From Rhodanobacteraceae bacterium (lineage in GTDB: Bacteria > Pseudomonadota > Gammaproteobacteria > Xanthomonadales > SZUA-5): 42,510 nucleotides of DNA. Every line of letters begins with the position of its first letter. The stretch's first letter is position 1. The notes below the pieces were generated by a model. The model had not been told where the DNA came from. It searched no databases and was given only the letters and a program-made list of their open reading frames with translations. Shown piece by piece: positions 16,791-23,864 of the stretch. Location of the stretch: NCBI GenBank assembly GCA_016717705.1, contig JADKFD010000052.1, positions 1 to 42,510 on the forward strand. The letters are read 5' to 3'. The position numbers and the translations under genes were made by a program.

Positions 16791-16974
16791 GGTAGGCCGG
16801 TATGTCGCGCAACGATTCATCGGCCTGGCCTTGCAGCAAGTACCCGGTGAACGCGCATTCGCGCGTACACCGGGCTACGGGTCTGGTAGGCCGGTGTATC
16901 GCGCAGCGATTCACCGGCGCGGCCTTGCGGCAAGTATCCGGCATCCTCGCGTGGCACGGACACCGGCTACGCGG
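16791..16974. repeat. Two tandem copies of a ~94-base GGTAGGCCGGT repeat
   Basis: Copy 1 starts at 16791 and copy 2 at 16885. Shared blocks are GGTAGGCCGGT, TCGCGCA-CGATTCA-CGG, GGCCTTGC-GCAAGTA-CCGG and ACACCGG-CTACG. Each copy opens with GTAGGCCGG and closes with the near-complement CCGG-CTACG, so each is itself a long palindrome. Confidence 0.85.
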
Positions 16975-17031
16975 TCGTTCACGCCGCTATCCGAAATGAT
17001 CGGCTGGCGTTCAAGGGTCGCCTGAACGCAA

Positions 17032-17056
17032 GAGGGCGACCCGATGAGTCGCCCTC
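17032..17056 (-). terminator. Stem-loop downstream of the Met/Cys-rich gene
   Basis: GAGGGCGAC, a 7-base loop, then GTCGCCCTC: a perfect 9-bp GC-rich stem 48 bases after the stop of the Met/Cys-rich gene. On the minus strand it is followed by TTGCGTT rather than a clean T-run. Likely a terminator. Confidence 0.6.
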
Positions 17057-17103
17057 GAGAGCGGCCGGCGGACAACTGCCCCGGCCGATGTACCGCGTTG
17101 ACC

Positions 17104-17567
17104 TCAGTGCATGCACACCATGCACGGCATCGAGCCGCACATCATGGTCATCGGCATGCCGCAGGCCATCATGCGGTTCATCATGTCGCAGCAGCACTTG
17201 AGCATGTCCATGCCCATCATGCCGTTGGGCATCATCATCATCATCATGCCCTTGGCGGTCATCTCGCACTGCATCATCGGCATCATCGGCATGCCGCAGC
17301 AACTCATCATCGGCATGCCATTGCACATCATGCCGCACGGCGTGCCGTTGGCCATCATCTCGTTCATCATCATGCACATGGAGCGCATCATCTCCATGCT
17401 GGTGCCCTCGGCGGGCAGCATCATGCACAGCATTCCCTTGTCGGTCATGCTGCAGCTCATCTGACACATCATCGGCATCATGCTGGCCATCGGCATGCCC
17501 ATTCCCATGCCCATCTGGGCATCTGCATCGGCATGTTCATCATCGGCATTTTCATCGCGGTGTTCAT
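17104..17567 (-). CDS. Methionine/cysteine-rich small protein, tandem-duplicated module (one frameshift)
   Basis: No named family recognised. Restoring one base at about 17513 (a CCC run) joins MNTAMKMPMMNMPMQMP to QMGMGMGMPMASMMPMM, giving about 154 residues. GGAG precedes the ATG at 17567. The 136 residues after the join contain about 55 Met and 16 Cys. Two modules align almost gap-free: C-x-M-T-x-K-G-M...M-M-N-x-M-M-A-x-G-x-P-x-x-M-M-C-x-x-M-P. The first has CSMTDKGMLCMMLP and MMNEMMANGTPCGMMC; the second has CEMTAKGMMMMMMP and MMNRMMACGMPMTMMC. Non-Met codons end in G or C (GAG, ACC, AAG, AAC, CGC), as in real genes here. No signal peptide, so probably cytosolic. Cu(I)/soft-metal buffering or a sulfur amino-acid store are the two plausible roles; its place among sulfate and cysteine genes favours the second, unproven. 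Confidence 0.8.
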
Positions 17568-17686
17568 TTTTGTCGCTCCGTCTTGCGTTCAAGGGAGAAA
17601 TCGCCGTTGCTGGCGATATATCGAATTCGGATTTGATCTTATCCAATTATGCTCAAAATGCAAGTAACTGTTTTGACGGATTATTA

Positions 17687-17698
17687 TCGCTATAGCGA
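17687..17698. promoter_or_regulatory. 12-bp perfect palindrome TCGCTATAGCGA
   Basis: A perfect palindrome flanked by ATTAT and ATAAT, 120 bases upstream of the Met/Cys-rich gene start. It is a possible operator; no matching regulator family was recognised. Confidence 0.4.
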
Positions 17699-17738
17699 AT
17701 AATTTTCCGCTGTATTGATGCCCTCTTTCGCTGGTTTC

Positions 17739-17746
17739 AGACGTCT
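17739..17746. promoter_or_regulatory. Met-box-like site B (single AGACGTCT)
   Basis: One perfect AGACGTCT followed by a weak octet GTACGGCC. A lone box is weaker evidence than sites A, C and D, but it lies in the same divergent gap. Confidence 0.4.
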
Positions 17747-17826
17747 GTACGGCCAATTAATGCGATCGCCTTTCGCGCATTTGCTGCCGGGGATCCCCTG
17801 ACACGTCCGCGTCGGTTCGGATATCC

Positions 17827-17850
17827 ACACGTCCATACGTCCAGACGTCT
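17827..17850. promoter_or_regulatory. Met-box-like operator C (three tandem octets) upstream of cysteine synthase
   Basis: ACACGTCC, ATACGTCC and AGACGTCT follow each other with an exact 8-bp period; they match AGACGTCT at 6, 6 and 8 of 8 bases. TTGACA starts ten bases later (17860), so a bound repressor would cover or abut the cysteine synthase promoter. Confidence 0.7.
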
Positions 17851-17978
17851 GGATAGCCATTGACAGGCGGCCTCGCCGCCGCGTGATACTCGACCCTTAC
17901 CGACGATCACCAGTCACTCCACGGGCGCGGGGCGATACGGCCGCTGTCCGCGACCTACACCATCAGGAAAAGCAATCC

Positions 17979-19031
17979 ATGTCACCGCAGCAACCAGCCA
18001 GCCCGTCCTCCAGCGGTACGGCAGTACCGTCCGCACGACCGTTCCTCGACGCCATCGGCAACACGCCGCTGATCCTGTTGCGACGCGCTTCCGAGCGCAC
18101 CGGCTGCCAGATCTACGGCAAGGCCGAATTCATGAATCCCGGCGGGTCGATCAAGGATCGTGCCGCGAAGTTCCTGCTGCTCGACGCGCTGCAGCGCGGC
18201 CTGATCGAGTCGGGCGGAATCGTCGTCGAGGGCAGCGCGGGCAACACCGGCATCGGCCTGACGCTGGCCGGAAACGCCATCGGCCTGAAGACCATCATCC
18301 TGATGCCGAATACGCAATCGATGGAGAAGCAACGGACCTTGCGCGGCATGGGCGCCGAGTTGCGCACGGTCCCCGCGGTTCCCTACAAGAACCCCGAAAA
18401 CTATGTGCACCAGGCGCGCGAACTGGCCCGCAGCCTGGCCGGCCACGCGCATGGCGTGCTTTACGCGGACCAGTGGGACAACCCGGCCAATCGGGAGGGA
18501 CACGTCGCCAGTACCGGACCGGAGATCTGGACGCAGACCGATGGCAAGGTCGATGGCTTTGTCTGTGCGGTCGGCACCGGCGGCACGATTGCCGGCGTCT
18601 CCGCCTACCTCAAGCAGCAACGGCCGGACATCCTGATCGGCGTGGCCGACCCCGATGGCGCCGGCATCTACAACTGGGTCAAGCACGGCGAGATTGCCGC
18701 ATCCGGCAGTTCGATCACCGAAGGCATTGGCCAGAACCGGATCACCGGCAACCTGGCCGGCGCGCGCATCGACGACGCCTGGAATATCCCCGATCGCGAA
18801 TGGCTTCCGGTGCTCTGGGAACTGATCGCACACGAGGGCCTGTACGTCGGCACGTCGAGCGGGATCAACGTCGCCGGGGCGATCCGGATGGCCCGGCACC
18901 TGGGGCCGGGCCACACCATCGTGACGGTCCTCTGCGACAGCGCCAGCCGCTACGAATCGAAGCTGTTCGATCCCGAGTTCCTGGCAACCCGCGCGCTGCC
19001 CGCGCCAACGTGGTGGGCTGCGTCGGCCTGA
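17979..19031 (+). CDS. Cysteine synthase A-like, PLP-dependent beta-family enzyme
   Basis: Makes L-cysteine from O-acetylserine and sulfide, the last step of sulfate assimilation. The protein is 350 residues. The PLP lysine is Lys59 in NPGGSIKDRAAK. The cofactor-phosphate loop is GTGGTIAG, and the substrate loop is EGSAGNTGIGLTLAGNA. The C-terminal TSSGINVAGAIRMARHLGPG and VTVLCDSASRYESKLFDPEF are typical of the subgroup with a slightly extended C-terminus. AGGAAA eight bases before ATG fixes the start; 32 extra upstream codons are open but unlike the family. A cystathionine beta-synthase-like role cannot be excluded by eye. It is preceded by three tandem met-box-like octets. The frame is intact. 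Confidence 0.92.
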   Translation: MSPQQPASPSSSGTAVPSARPFLDAIGNTPLILLRRASERTGCQIYGKAEFMNPGGSIKDRAAKFLLLDALQRGLIESGGIVVEGSAGNTGIGLTLAGNAIGLKTIILMPNTQSMEKQRTLRGMGAELRTVPAVPYKNPENYVHQARELARSLAGHAHGVLYADQWDNPANREGHVASTGPEIWTQTDGKVDGFVCAVGTGGTIAGVSAYLKQQRPDILIGVADPDGAGIYNWVKHGEIAASGSSITEGIGQNRITGNLAGARIDDAWNIPDREWLPVLWELIAHEGLYVGTSSGINVAGAIRMARHLGPGHTIVTVLCDSASRYESKLFDPEFLATRALPAPTWWAASA

Positions 19032-19091
19032 TCCTGCAGTCCCGCCAGGTCTGCGTCGATCGACACGATGCCATCGAAAACGTTGGCGCAA

Positions 19092-19115
19092 GGACGTCTA
19101 GACGTCCAGACGTCT
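19092..19115. promoter_or_regulatory. Met-box-like operator D (three tandem octets) upstream of XRE-cupin gene
   Basis: GGACGTCT, AGACGTCC and AGACGTCT in perfect 8-bp register (7, 7 and 8 matches of 8 to AGACGTCT). A good -10 (TATGAT, 19123-19128) follows at the distance that puts the -35 inside the boxes, so binding would block this promoter. Confidence 0.75.
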
Positions 19116-19248
19116 GCACTGCTATGATGATGCCCATGCCGAGATCCGCCGAGGCTCATGTCATGGCGGGTATTAGCTGCTGGCAACTGGCTATTTCCAT
19201 CGCCAGACCACTAGCGACTACGCTGAGCACCACAACGGAGGCCATCCC

Positions 19249-19853
19249 ATGTCGCAGACCGCACAGATCGTCAGCCTGACCGAATTTCTGACCCGACGCG
19301 CGATCGGATGCGCAACGACGCCCGGCGGCGCCGATCGGCAGACACGCCGCGCAGCATCGCGCTGACCACCGGGTCGCCGCCCACAATCTGCGCAATGAGG
19401 GCACGACGCTGGAGGCTCGCGCATCTCCGGCGTCAGTCGCGCCATGTTGTGGCAAGTCGAACAAGGACGCAGCGCGCCCACCATCAAGGTGCTGTCACGG
19501 CTGGCGGATGCGCTCGGCGTTCCAGTGACGGCATTTCTGGAGCCTGATGGTGGCAAGACCACCATCGTGTTGCGCCGGGCTGCCGCCAAGCACCTGAGCA
19601 GCGACGATGGACGCTGCACCTCGCGTGCCCTGTTTCCCTACATCGGCGTCCATGACGTCGAGTTCTACGAACTTCGCCTGGAGGCTGGAGCGCAACAGTG
19701 CGCCGATCCGCATCCGCCGGGAACGCGCGAGAATCTGGTGGTTGCCGAGGGGGCGTCCAAGTCGGCGACGATTGCCATATCCTGGCGGCCGGCGATGCGC
19801 TGTATTTCGATGCCGATGGCACTCACGCAACCATCGCGATGGCCGTGCTTTAG
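19249..19853 (+). pseudogene. XRE-type HTH regulator with C-terminal cupin, frame-broken
   Basis: Pieces of a helix-turn-helix/cupin regulator are spread over frames. MSQTAQIVSLTEFL starts at 19249. An HTH follows at about 19365-19530 (RVAAHNLRNEGTTLEA, then GVSRAMLWQVEQGRSAPTIK, VLSRLADALGVPVTAFLEP). The cupin half is FPYIGVHDVEFYELRLEAG and PGTRENLVVAEG, then after a GGGGG run VQVGDDCHILAAGDALYFDADG in another frame, ending AMAVL at 19853. At least three indels are needed to read through, one at the G-run near 19747. It could be a decayed gene or poor consensus. Three met-box-like octets precede it, so in intact form it would be a natural candidate regulator of the AGACGTCY sites. Confidence 0.75.
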
Positions 19854-19857
19854 CTGG

Positions 19858-20757
19858 TCATCGATCCTCGGGGAGCGCCAACCTGTCCGGCGTTGCGGCG
19901 CCCGGCAAACTCGCGCTTCGGGTTCCGCGCACCATGCCTTCGGGTTCCGGCAACTCTCCCGCGCGGATGTTGATCTGGATCGACGGCAGGATCAGCGCGG
20001 GCATGTCGAGCGTGGCGTCACGCGCCTCGCGCACGCGCACGAACTCCGCCTCGGCGATGCCGCCACGCAGATGGATGTTGCCGGCCTTTTGCGCACCGAT
20101 GCTGGTTTCGCAGCGGAACTCGCGCCCATTCGGGCCGTAGTCGTGGCAGACGAACACCCGGGTGTCGTCGGGAAGGGCATACAGGCGCTGGATCGACTGG
20201 TACAGGCGCGCGGCACTGCCGCCCGGGAAATCGCAGCGGGCGCTGCCACCGTCGGGCATGAACAGGGTGTCGCCGACGAACAGCGCGTTGCCGATGTGAT
20301 AGCTGACGCTGTCATTGGTGTGCCCCGGCGTGGCGATCACGCGCCCTTCCAGCGCACCGATGGGCACGCCTTCGCCGTCGGCGAACAAGTGGTCGAACTG
20401 CCTGCCGTCGGTCGCAAACTCGGCACCCAGATTGAACACCGGCTTGAAGGTCCGCTGCACCTCACGGATGCCCTGCCCGATCGCCAGGCAGGCGACCGGT
20501 CGCTGCGTCTTCAGCCAGCGCCCGGCGCTCAAGTGGTCGGCGTGTGCATGGGTTTCCAGTATCCAGCGCAGATCGAGTTTTTGCGCCTCGATGAAATCGA
20601 TCAGTTGCGTTGCCGAGTCGACGCCGGTGCGCCCCGACTTGGCGTCGAAGTCGAGGCAAGGATCGATGATCGCGGCGGCCAGTGTTTCCGGGTCGCTGAC
20701 GACGTAAGTCCAGGTGTTGCTGGACTTGTGGAAGAACGGCGTGACCACGGGATTCAT
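19858..20757 (-). CDS. MBL-fold hydrolase, ETHE1/Blh-like persulfide dioxygenase
   Basis: A 299-residue metallo-beta-lactamase-fold protein of the ETHE1/Blh group, whose members oxidise glutathione persulfide to sulfite. The metal motif THAHADHLS is at residues 69-77 (His70, His72, Asp74, His75). Later ligands are in TPGHTNDSVSYH, FVGDTLFMPDGGSARCDFPG and FVCHDYGPNGREF. GDTLFMPDGGSARCDFPGG is especially characteristic of this group. The start at MNPVVTPFFHK was chosen over an 11-codon extension. It ends four bases from the XRE-cupin gene (convergent) and is followed upstream by the sulfite exporter 19 bases away, so sulfite formed would be exported. The last 25 residues (PEGMVRGTRSASLPG) look unusual. 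Confidence 0.88.
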   Translation of the reverse strand: MNPVVTPFFHKSSNTWTYVVSDPETLAAAIIDPCLDFDAKSGRTGVDSATQLIDFIEAQKLDLRWILETHAHADHLSAGRWLKTQRPVACLAIGQGIREVQRTFKPVFNLGAEFATDGRQFDHLFADGEGVPIGALEGRVIATPGHTNDSVSYHIGNALFVGDTLFMPDGGSARCDFPGGSAARLYQSIQRLYALPDDTRVFVCHDYGPNGREFRCETSIGAQKAGNIHLRGGIAEAEFVRVREARDATLDMPALILPSIQINIRAGELPEPEGMVRGTRSASLPGAATPDRLALPEDR

Positions 20758-20776
20758 CGAATTTCTCCAGGATGCT

Positions 20777-21541
20777 TCAAAGCCCGCCAATCAGCGGCGG
20801 CACGCTGCGCCACAACATGTAGATACTCATCAGCAGCAGCAGCCAGGCGAAGGCGCGGCGCAGCGACTGCTGCGGCAATCGGTGCGCAATCTGCTGACCG
20901 GCAAGACTACCGCCGGCGCCAACCGCTGCGAACATGCCGATCAGGCGCCAGTCCAGCGCCAGACCGGCCGCGGCCAACACCAGATAGTGCTTGGCGAAGC
21001 CGCTGTAGGCATTGATGCTGATGATCGACAGGCTGGTGCCGATCGCCCGATGCATCGACAGCCCACCCAGCAGCACCAGCGCCGGCAGGATCAGAAAGCC
21101 GCCGGCGATGCCAACGATGCCGGTAGAGCGCCCGACGCCCAGCCCCTGCATGATCAAGCGACTGCGGCGCGCGGGCGCCACCTCGACACTCGGTGCCGGT
21201 CGCAGCATGCGCGTGGCGGCGACCAGCATCACCACGGCAAAGATCGCCAATTGCAGTTCGCCTGAAAGGTAAGCCGCGAGCGTCGCCCCGAGCCAGGTGC
21301 CGAGCATGCCGGGCAGGCCGAACAGCAACACGCTGCGCCATTCGACCTGACGCCGCAGCGCCCAGGGAATGGCACCCGCCAGCGCAATGCTGCCAACGAT
21401 GATCAGCGAGCCGGCAATCGCGGTCTTCTCCGGTTGCCCAAGCACATAGACCAGGATCGGCACGGTCAGGATCGAGCCGCCGGAGCCCAAGAGGCCGAGC
21501 GAAAGTCCGATGATGACGGCGCCGATCAGGGCGAGAAGCAT
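20777..21541 (-). CDS. Sulfite exporter TauE/SafE family permease
   Basis: A 254-residue membrane protein with about eight helices in two similar halves. Each half carries the family signature: LIGAVIIGLSLGLLGSGGSI at the N-terminus and GRSTGIVGIAGGFLILPALV in the middle, with MHRAIGTSLSIISINAYSGF following. GAGGCAGCC before ATG at 21541 supports this start over a 32-codon extension. It is transcribed with the MBL-fold hydrolase and opposite to a rhodanese. The trio equals the persulfide/sulfite detoxification set that BigR controls in Xylella and Agrobacterium (family knowledge), but no bigR gene is seen here. Confidence 0.9.
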   Translation of the reverse strand: MLLALIGAVIIGLSLGLLGSGGSILTVPILVYVLGQPEKTAIAGSLIIVGSIALAGAIPWALRRQVEWRSVLLFGLPGMLGTWLGATLAAYLSGELQLAIFAVVMLVAATRMLRPAPSVEVAPARRSRLIMQGLGVGRSTGIVGIAGGFLILPALVLLGGLSMHRAIGTSLSIISINAYSGFAKHYLVLAAAGLALDWRLIGMFAAVGAGGSLAGQQIAHRLPQQSLRRAFAWLLLLMSIYMLWRSVPPLIGGL

Positions 21542-21714
21542 GGCTGCCTCGGTTGCATCTGACTTACCCCATGGAACCCGTGGATGTGGGCGCAAGCGCG
21601 GCACTGCGCGGTCCAAGCATGCACCCTTCAGCTGCAAATATTACATGCTTGCACTCTAAAGTAGGCATTACTAACGTATATTGGCACATTCGACTGCAAC
21701 GACTGGAGTGCCGC

Positions 21715-22098
21715 ATGCAATTGACTGTCCAGGATCTGGTGGCCAGTGCCAGAGCCGCGATCATCGAGATCGACGGCGAGCGCTTGCTGCAACTGCAGGC
21801 CACCGGCGTTCCCATCGTCGATGTCCGCGAACCTGCCGAATTTGCCGCAGGACACGTCCCCGGAGCGGTGAACATCCCACGCGGCGTCCTGGAGTTCGAG
21901 ATCGACGGGCATCCGGCGGTGAACGGCATCAAGGACCCCGCGCTCGCGCATCGCGAGTTGCCCATCGTCGTCTATTGCCGCAGCGGCGGCCGCAGCGCGC
22001 TTGCCGCAGAGGCGCTCAAACGCCTCGGTTTCGTCGAGCCGTTGTCGCTGGCCGGCGGGTTCAATGGCTGGGTGGAGCAGCGGCGACTGGTGGAGTAA
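21715..22098 (+). CDS. Single-domain rhodanese
   Basis: A 127-residue protein with one rhodanese domain. GVPIVDVREPAEFAAGHVPG and the active-site loop CRSGGRSALAAEALK are clear, with the catalytic cysteine near residue 94. TGGAG precedes the ATG. The N-terminal extension (MQLTVQDLVASARAAIIEID) is shared by rhodaneses linked to sulfide or thiosulfate oxidation gene sets. It is divergent from the TauE/SafE and MBL-fold genes, across a 170-base gap with an AT-rich stretch (21635-21690) that may hold their promoters. Probably cytoplasmic. Confidence 0.9.
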   Translation: MQLTVQDLVASARAAIIEIDGERLLQLQATGVPIVDVREPAEFAAGHVPGAVNIPRGVLEFEIDGHPAVNGIKDPALAHRELPIVVYCRSGGRSALAAEALKRLGFVEPLSLAGGFNGWVEQRRLVE

Positions 22099-22219
22099 GA
22101 CACAGGCGAGCCGAGCGCGAGGGCCAGAGGGGCACAGGTCATCCGCGAGCTCTCTGCTACGCTCAAATCTGCGGTACCCGTGCCCGCCCCTCGTGCCCTC
22201 AGATGCACCGTCGGCCTCC

Positions 22220-23725
22220 CTACCCCGCCAGATTGATCCAGGTCGCCTTGACCTCGGTGTACTTCTCGAAGGCGTGCAGTGACTTGTCGCGACCGTTGCC
22301 GGACTGCTTGTAGCCGCCAAAGGGCGCGGTCATGTCGCCGCCGTCCCAGTAGTTGACCCAGACGCTGCCGGCGCGCAGCTTGCGCGCCATGCGGTGGGCC
22401 TTGGTGATGTCGCGCGTCCACACGCCGGCGGCCAGTCCGTAGGGTGAATCGTTGGCGATCTTCAGACCTTCTTCCTCGGTATCGAATCCGATCACCGAAA
22501 GCACCGGCCCGAAGATCTCCTCGCAGGCGATGCTCATCTGCGGCTGCACCTGGTCAAAGATGGTCGGCTGGATGTAATAGCCGCCGGTCTCGGTCAGGGC
22601 CCGCGCGCCGCCGAGCGCCAAGCGCGCACCTTGCTCGCGACCCTGGTCGATATAGCCGAGCACGCGCTGCATCTGGATCTCGTCGACCATCGCGCCCATC
22701 GGCGCATCCGGATCGAGCGGGTGACGCGGCTGCATGCTCTGCCCGGCCTCGATCACCATCGCCACGAATTCGTCCTGGATGCTGCGCTCGACCAGCAGCC
22801 GCGACGCTGCGGTGCAGACTTCGCCCTGGTTGTAGAAGATGCCCGAGGCCGCCGCCCGCGCCGCCTGCTTCAGGCTGGGCGCATCGGCGAAGACGATGTT
22901 CGGACTCTTGCCGCCGCATTCCATGTAAGCGCGCTTCATGTTCGAGCGCGCGGCGCAGCCGAGCAGATGCTTGCCGACACCGGTCGAACCGGTGAACACC
23001 AGGCCATCGACATCCATGTGCAGCGCCAGCGGCTCGCCCGCCGTCTTGCCGAAGCCCGGCAGCACATTCAGGACGCCCCCGGGCAGGCCCGCTTCGATCG
23101 CCAGTTCGGCAATGCGCAGGGCCGTCAGCGGCGACTTCTCGGACGGTTTCAGAATGACCGAATTGCCGGTCGCGAGCGCCGGCGCGATCTTCCAGGTGGC
23201 CATCAGCAGCGGGAAATTCCACGGCACGATCGCGGCGATCACGCCGAGCGGTTCGCGGGTGATCAGACCGAGCTCATCCGGGCCGGTTGCCGCCACTTCG
23301 CCGTAGACCTTGTCGATCGCCTCGGCGGTCCAGTTCATGCAGCGCACGCTGGCCGCCACATCGACCGCGATCGCGTCGCTGATCGGCTTGCCCATGTCGA
23401 GCGTTTCCAGCAGCGCCAGTTCCTCGGTGTGATCCTGCATCAACTGGGCGAATCGCAGCAGCACGCGTTTGCGTTGCACCGGCGACTGCGCCGACCAGCG
23501 TCCTGATTCGAACACCTTGCGCGCGACCGCGACGGCGCGTTGCACATCTTCCGGCCCGCACGAAGCCACCTTGGTGAGCACGCGACCATCGATCGGACTG
23601 ATGCAGTCGAAGGTCTCGCCGGAGGCGGCATCGACGTGACGGCCATCGATGAAGGCCTGGTGCGGGATTCGCGCGGTGGCCGCGCGGGCTAGCCATTGGG
23701 CGTGGGTGATTGTGGTCATGGTCAT
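22220..23725 (-). CDS. puuC: Aldehyde dehydrogenase, PuuC-like (gamma-glutamyl-aminobutyraldehyde dehydrogenase)
   Basis: Oxidises gamma-glutamyl-gamma-aminobutyraldehyde (and related aldehydes) to the acid with NAD(P). The protein is 501 residues. The cofactor motif is VPWNFPLLMATWKIAPALA and FTGSTGVGKHL. The general base is in MECGGKSPNIVF, and the nucleophile Cys lies in NQGEVCTAASRLLVE. The end of the protein (WDGGDMTAPFGGYKQSGNGR) fits the PuuC subgroup. Start codons are ambiguous by two residues (MTMTT). It lies next to a PuuR-like regulator on the same strand. A broader aldehyde substrate range is possible. The frame is intact. Confidence 0.92.
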   Translation of the reverse strand: MTMTTITHAQWLARAATARIPHQAFIDGRHVDAASGETFDCISPIDGRVLTKVASCGPEDVQRAVAVARKVFESGRWSAQSPVQRKRVLLRFAQLMQDHTEELALLETLDMGKPISDAIAVDVAASVRCMNWTAEAIDKVYGEVAATGPDELGLITREPLGVIAAIVPWNFPLLMATWKIAPALATGNSVILKPSEKSPLTALRIAELAIEAGLPGGVLNVLPGFGKTAGEPLALHMDVDGLVFTGSTGVGKHLLGCAARSNMKRAYMECGGKSPNIVFADAPSLKQAARAAASGIFYNQGEVCTAASRLLVERSIQDEFVAMVIEAGQSMQPRHPLDPDAPMGAMVDEIQMQRVLGYIDQGREQGARLALGGARALTETGGYYIQPTIFDQVQPQMSIACEEIFGPVLSVIGFDTEEEGLKIANDSPYGLAAGVWTRDITKAHRMARKLRAGSVWVNYWDGGDMTAPFGGYKQSGNGRDKSLHAFEKYTEVKATWINLAG

Positions 23726-23760
23726 CGATGGTCGATTGGTAGCAGCGATGGAAAAGCATC

Positions 23761-23829
23761 GCGCGCAAGCGCGCTCCTACACATGGAACGAAACAGCTGC
23801 GGGAACCTGTAGGAGCGCGCTCGCGCGCG
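23761..23829. repeat. GTAGGAGCG-type REP pair
   Basis: GCGCGCTCCTACA at the left and TGTAGGAGCGCGC at the right are exact complements around a 26-base spacer, so this is an inverted pair of REP units. It lies between puuC and the puuR-like gene. Confidence 0.8.
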
Positions 23830-23864
23830 AGCCTTTGCCTCCCCGAAAACCGAAATCTGACAAC

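Larger units (their letters stand above)
16712..17103. other. Intergenic region without a recognised gene
   Basis: About 390 bases between the Rrf2 gene and the Met/Cys-rich gene. It holds two tandem copies of a 94-base repeat (16791-16974) and a 9-bp stem-loop (17032-17056). No coding frame with family similarity was recognised. Confidence 0.6.
17568..17978. other. Divergent regulatory region between Met/Cys-rich gene and cysteine synthase
   Basis: About 410 bases without a convincing gene. The left 200 bases are much more AT-rich than the surroundings and include the 12-bp palindrome TCGCTATAGCGA (17687-17698). A plausible minus-strand promoter for the Met/Cys-rich gene is TTGCAT-N16-TAAGAT, around 17637-17664. 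Met-box-like octets lie at 17739 and 17827-17850, and a TTGACA (17860-17865) directly follows the latter on the cysteine synthase side. Confidence 0.6.

Noticed and set aside
16791..16974. CRISPR array.
   Set aside because: Only two long diverged copies, each internally palindromic, with no unique spacers and no cas genes.
16979..17667. His-rich (plus) and Asp/His-rich (minus) open frames over the Met/Cys-rich gene, for example a HHHHHH stretch.
   Set aside because: They arise because ATG reads CAT on the other strand. Only the Met/Cys frame has G/C-ending codons, a ribosome-binding site and an aligned duplicated module.
17831..17850. SAM or other riboswitch upstream of cysteine synthase.
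   Set aside because: No conserved aptamer pairing seen; the 8-bp tandem octets explain the symmetry better.
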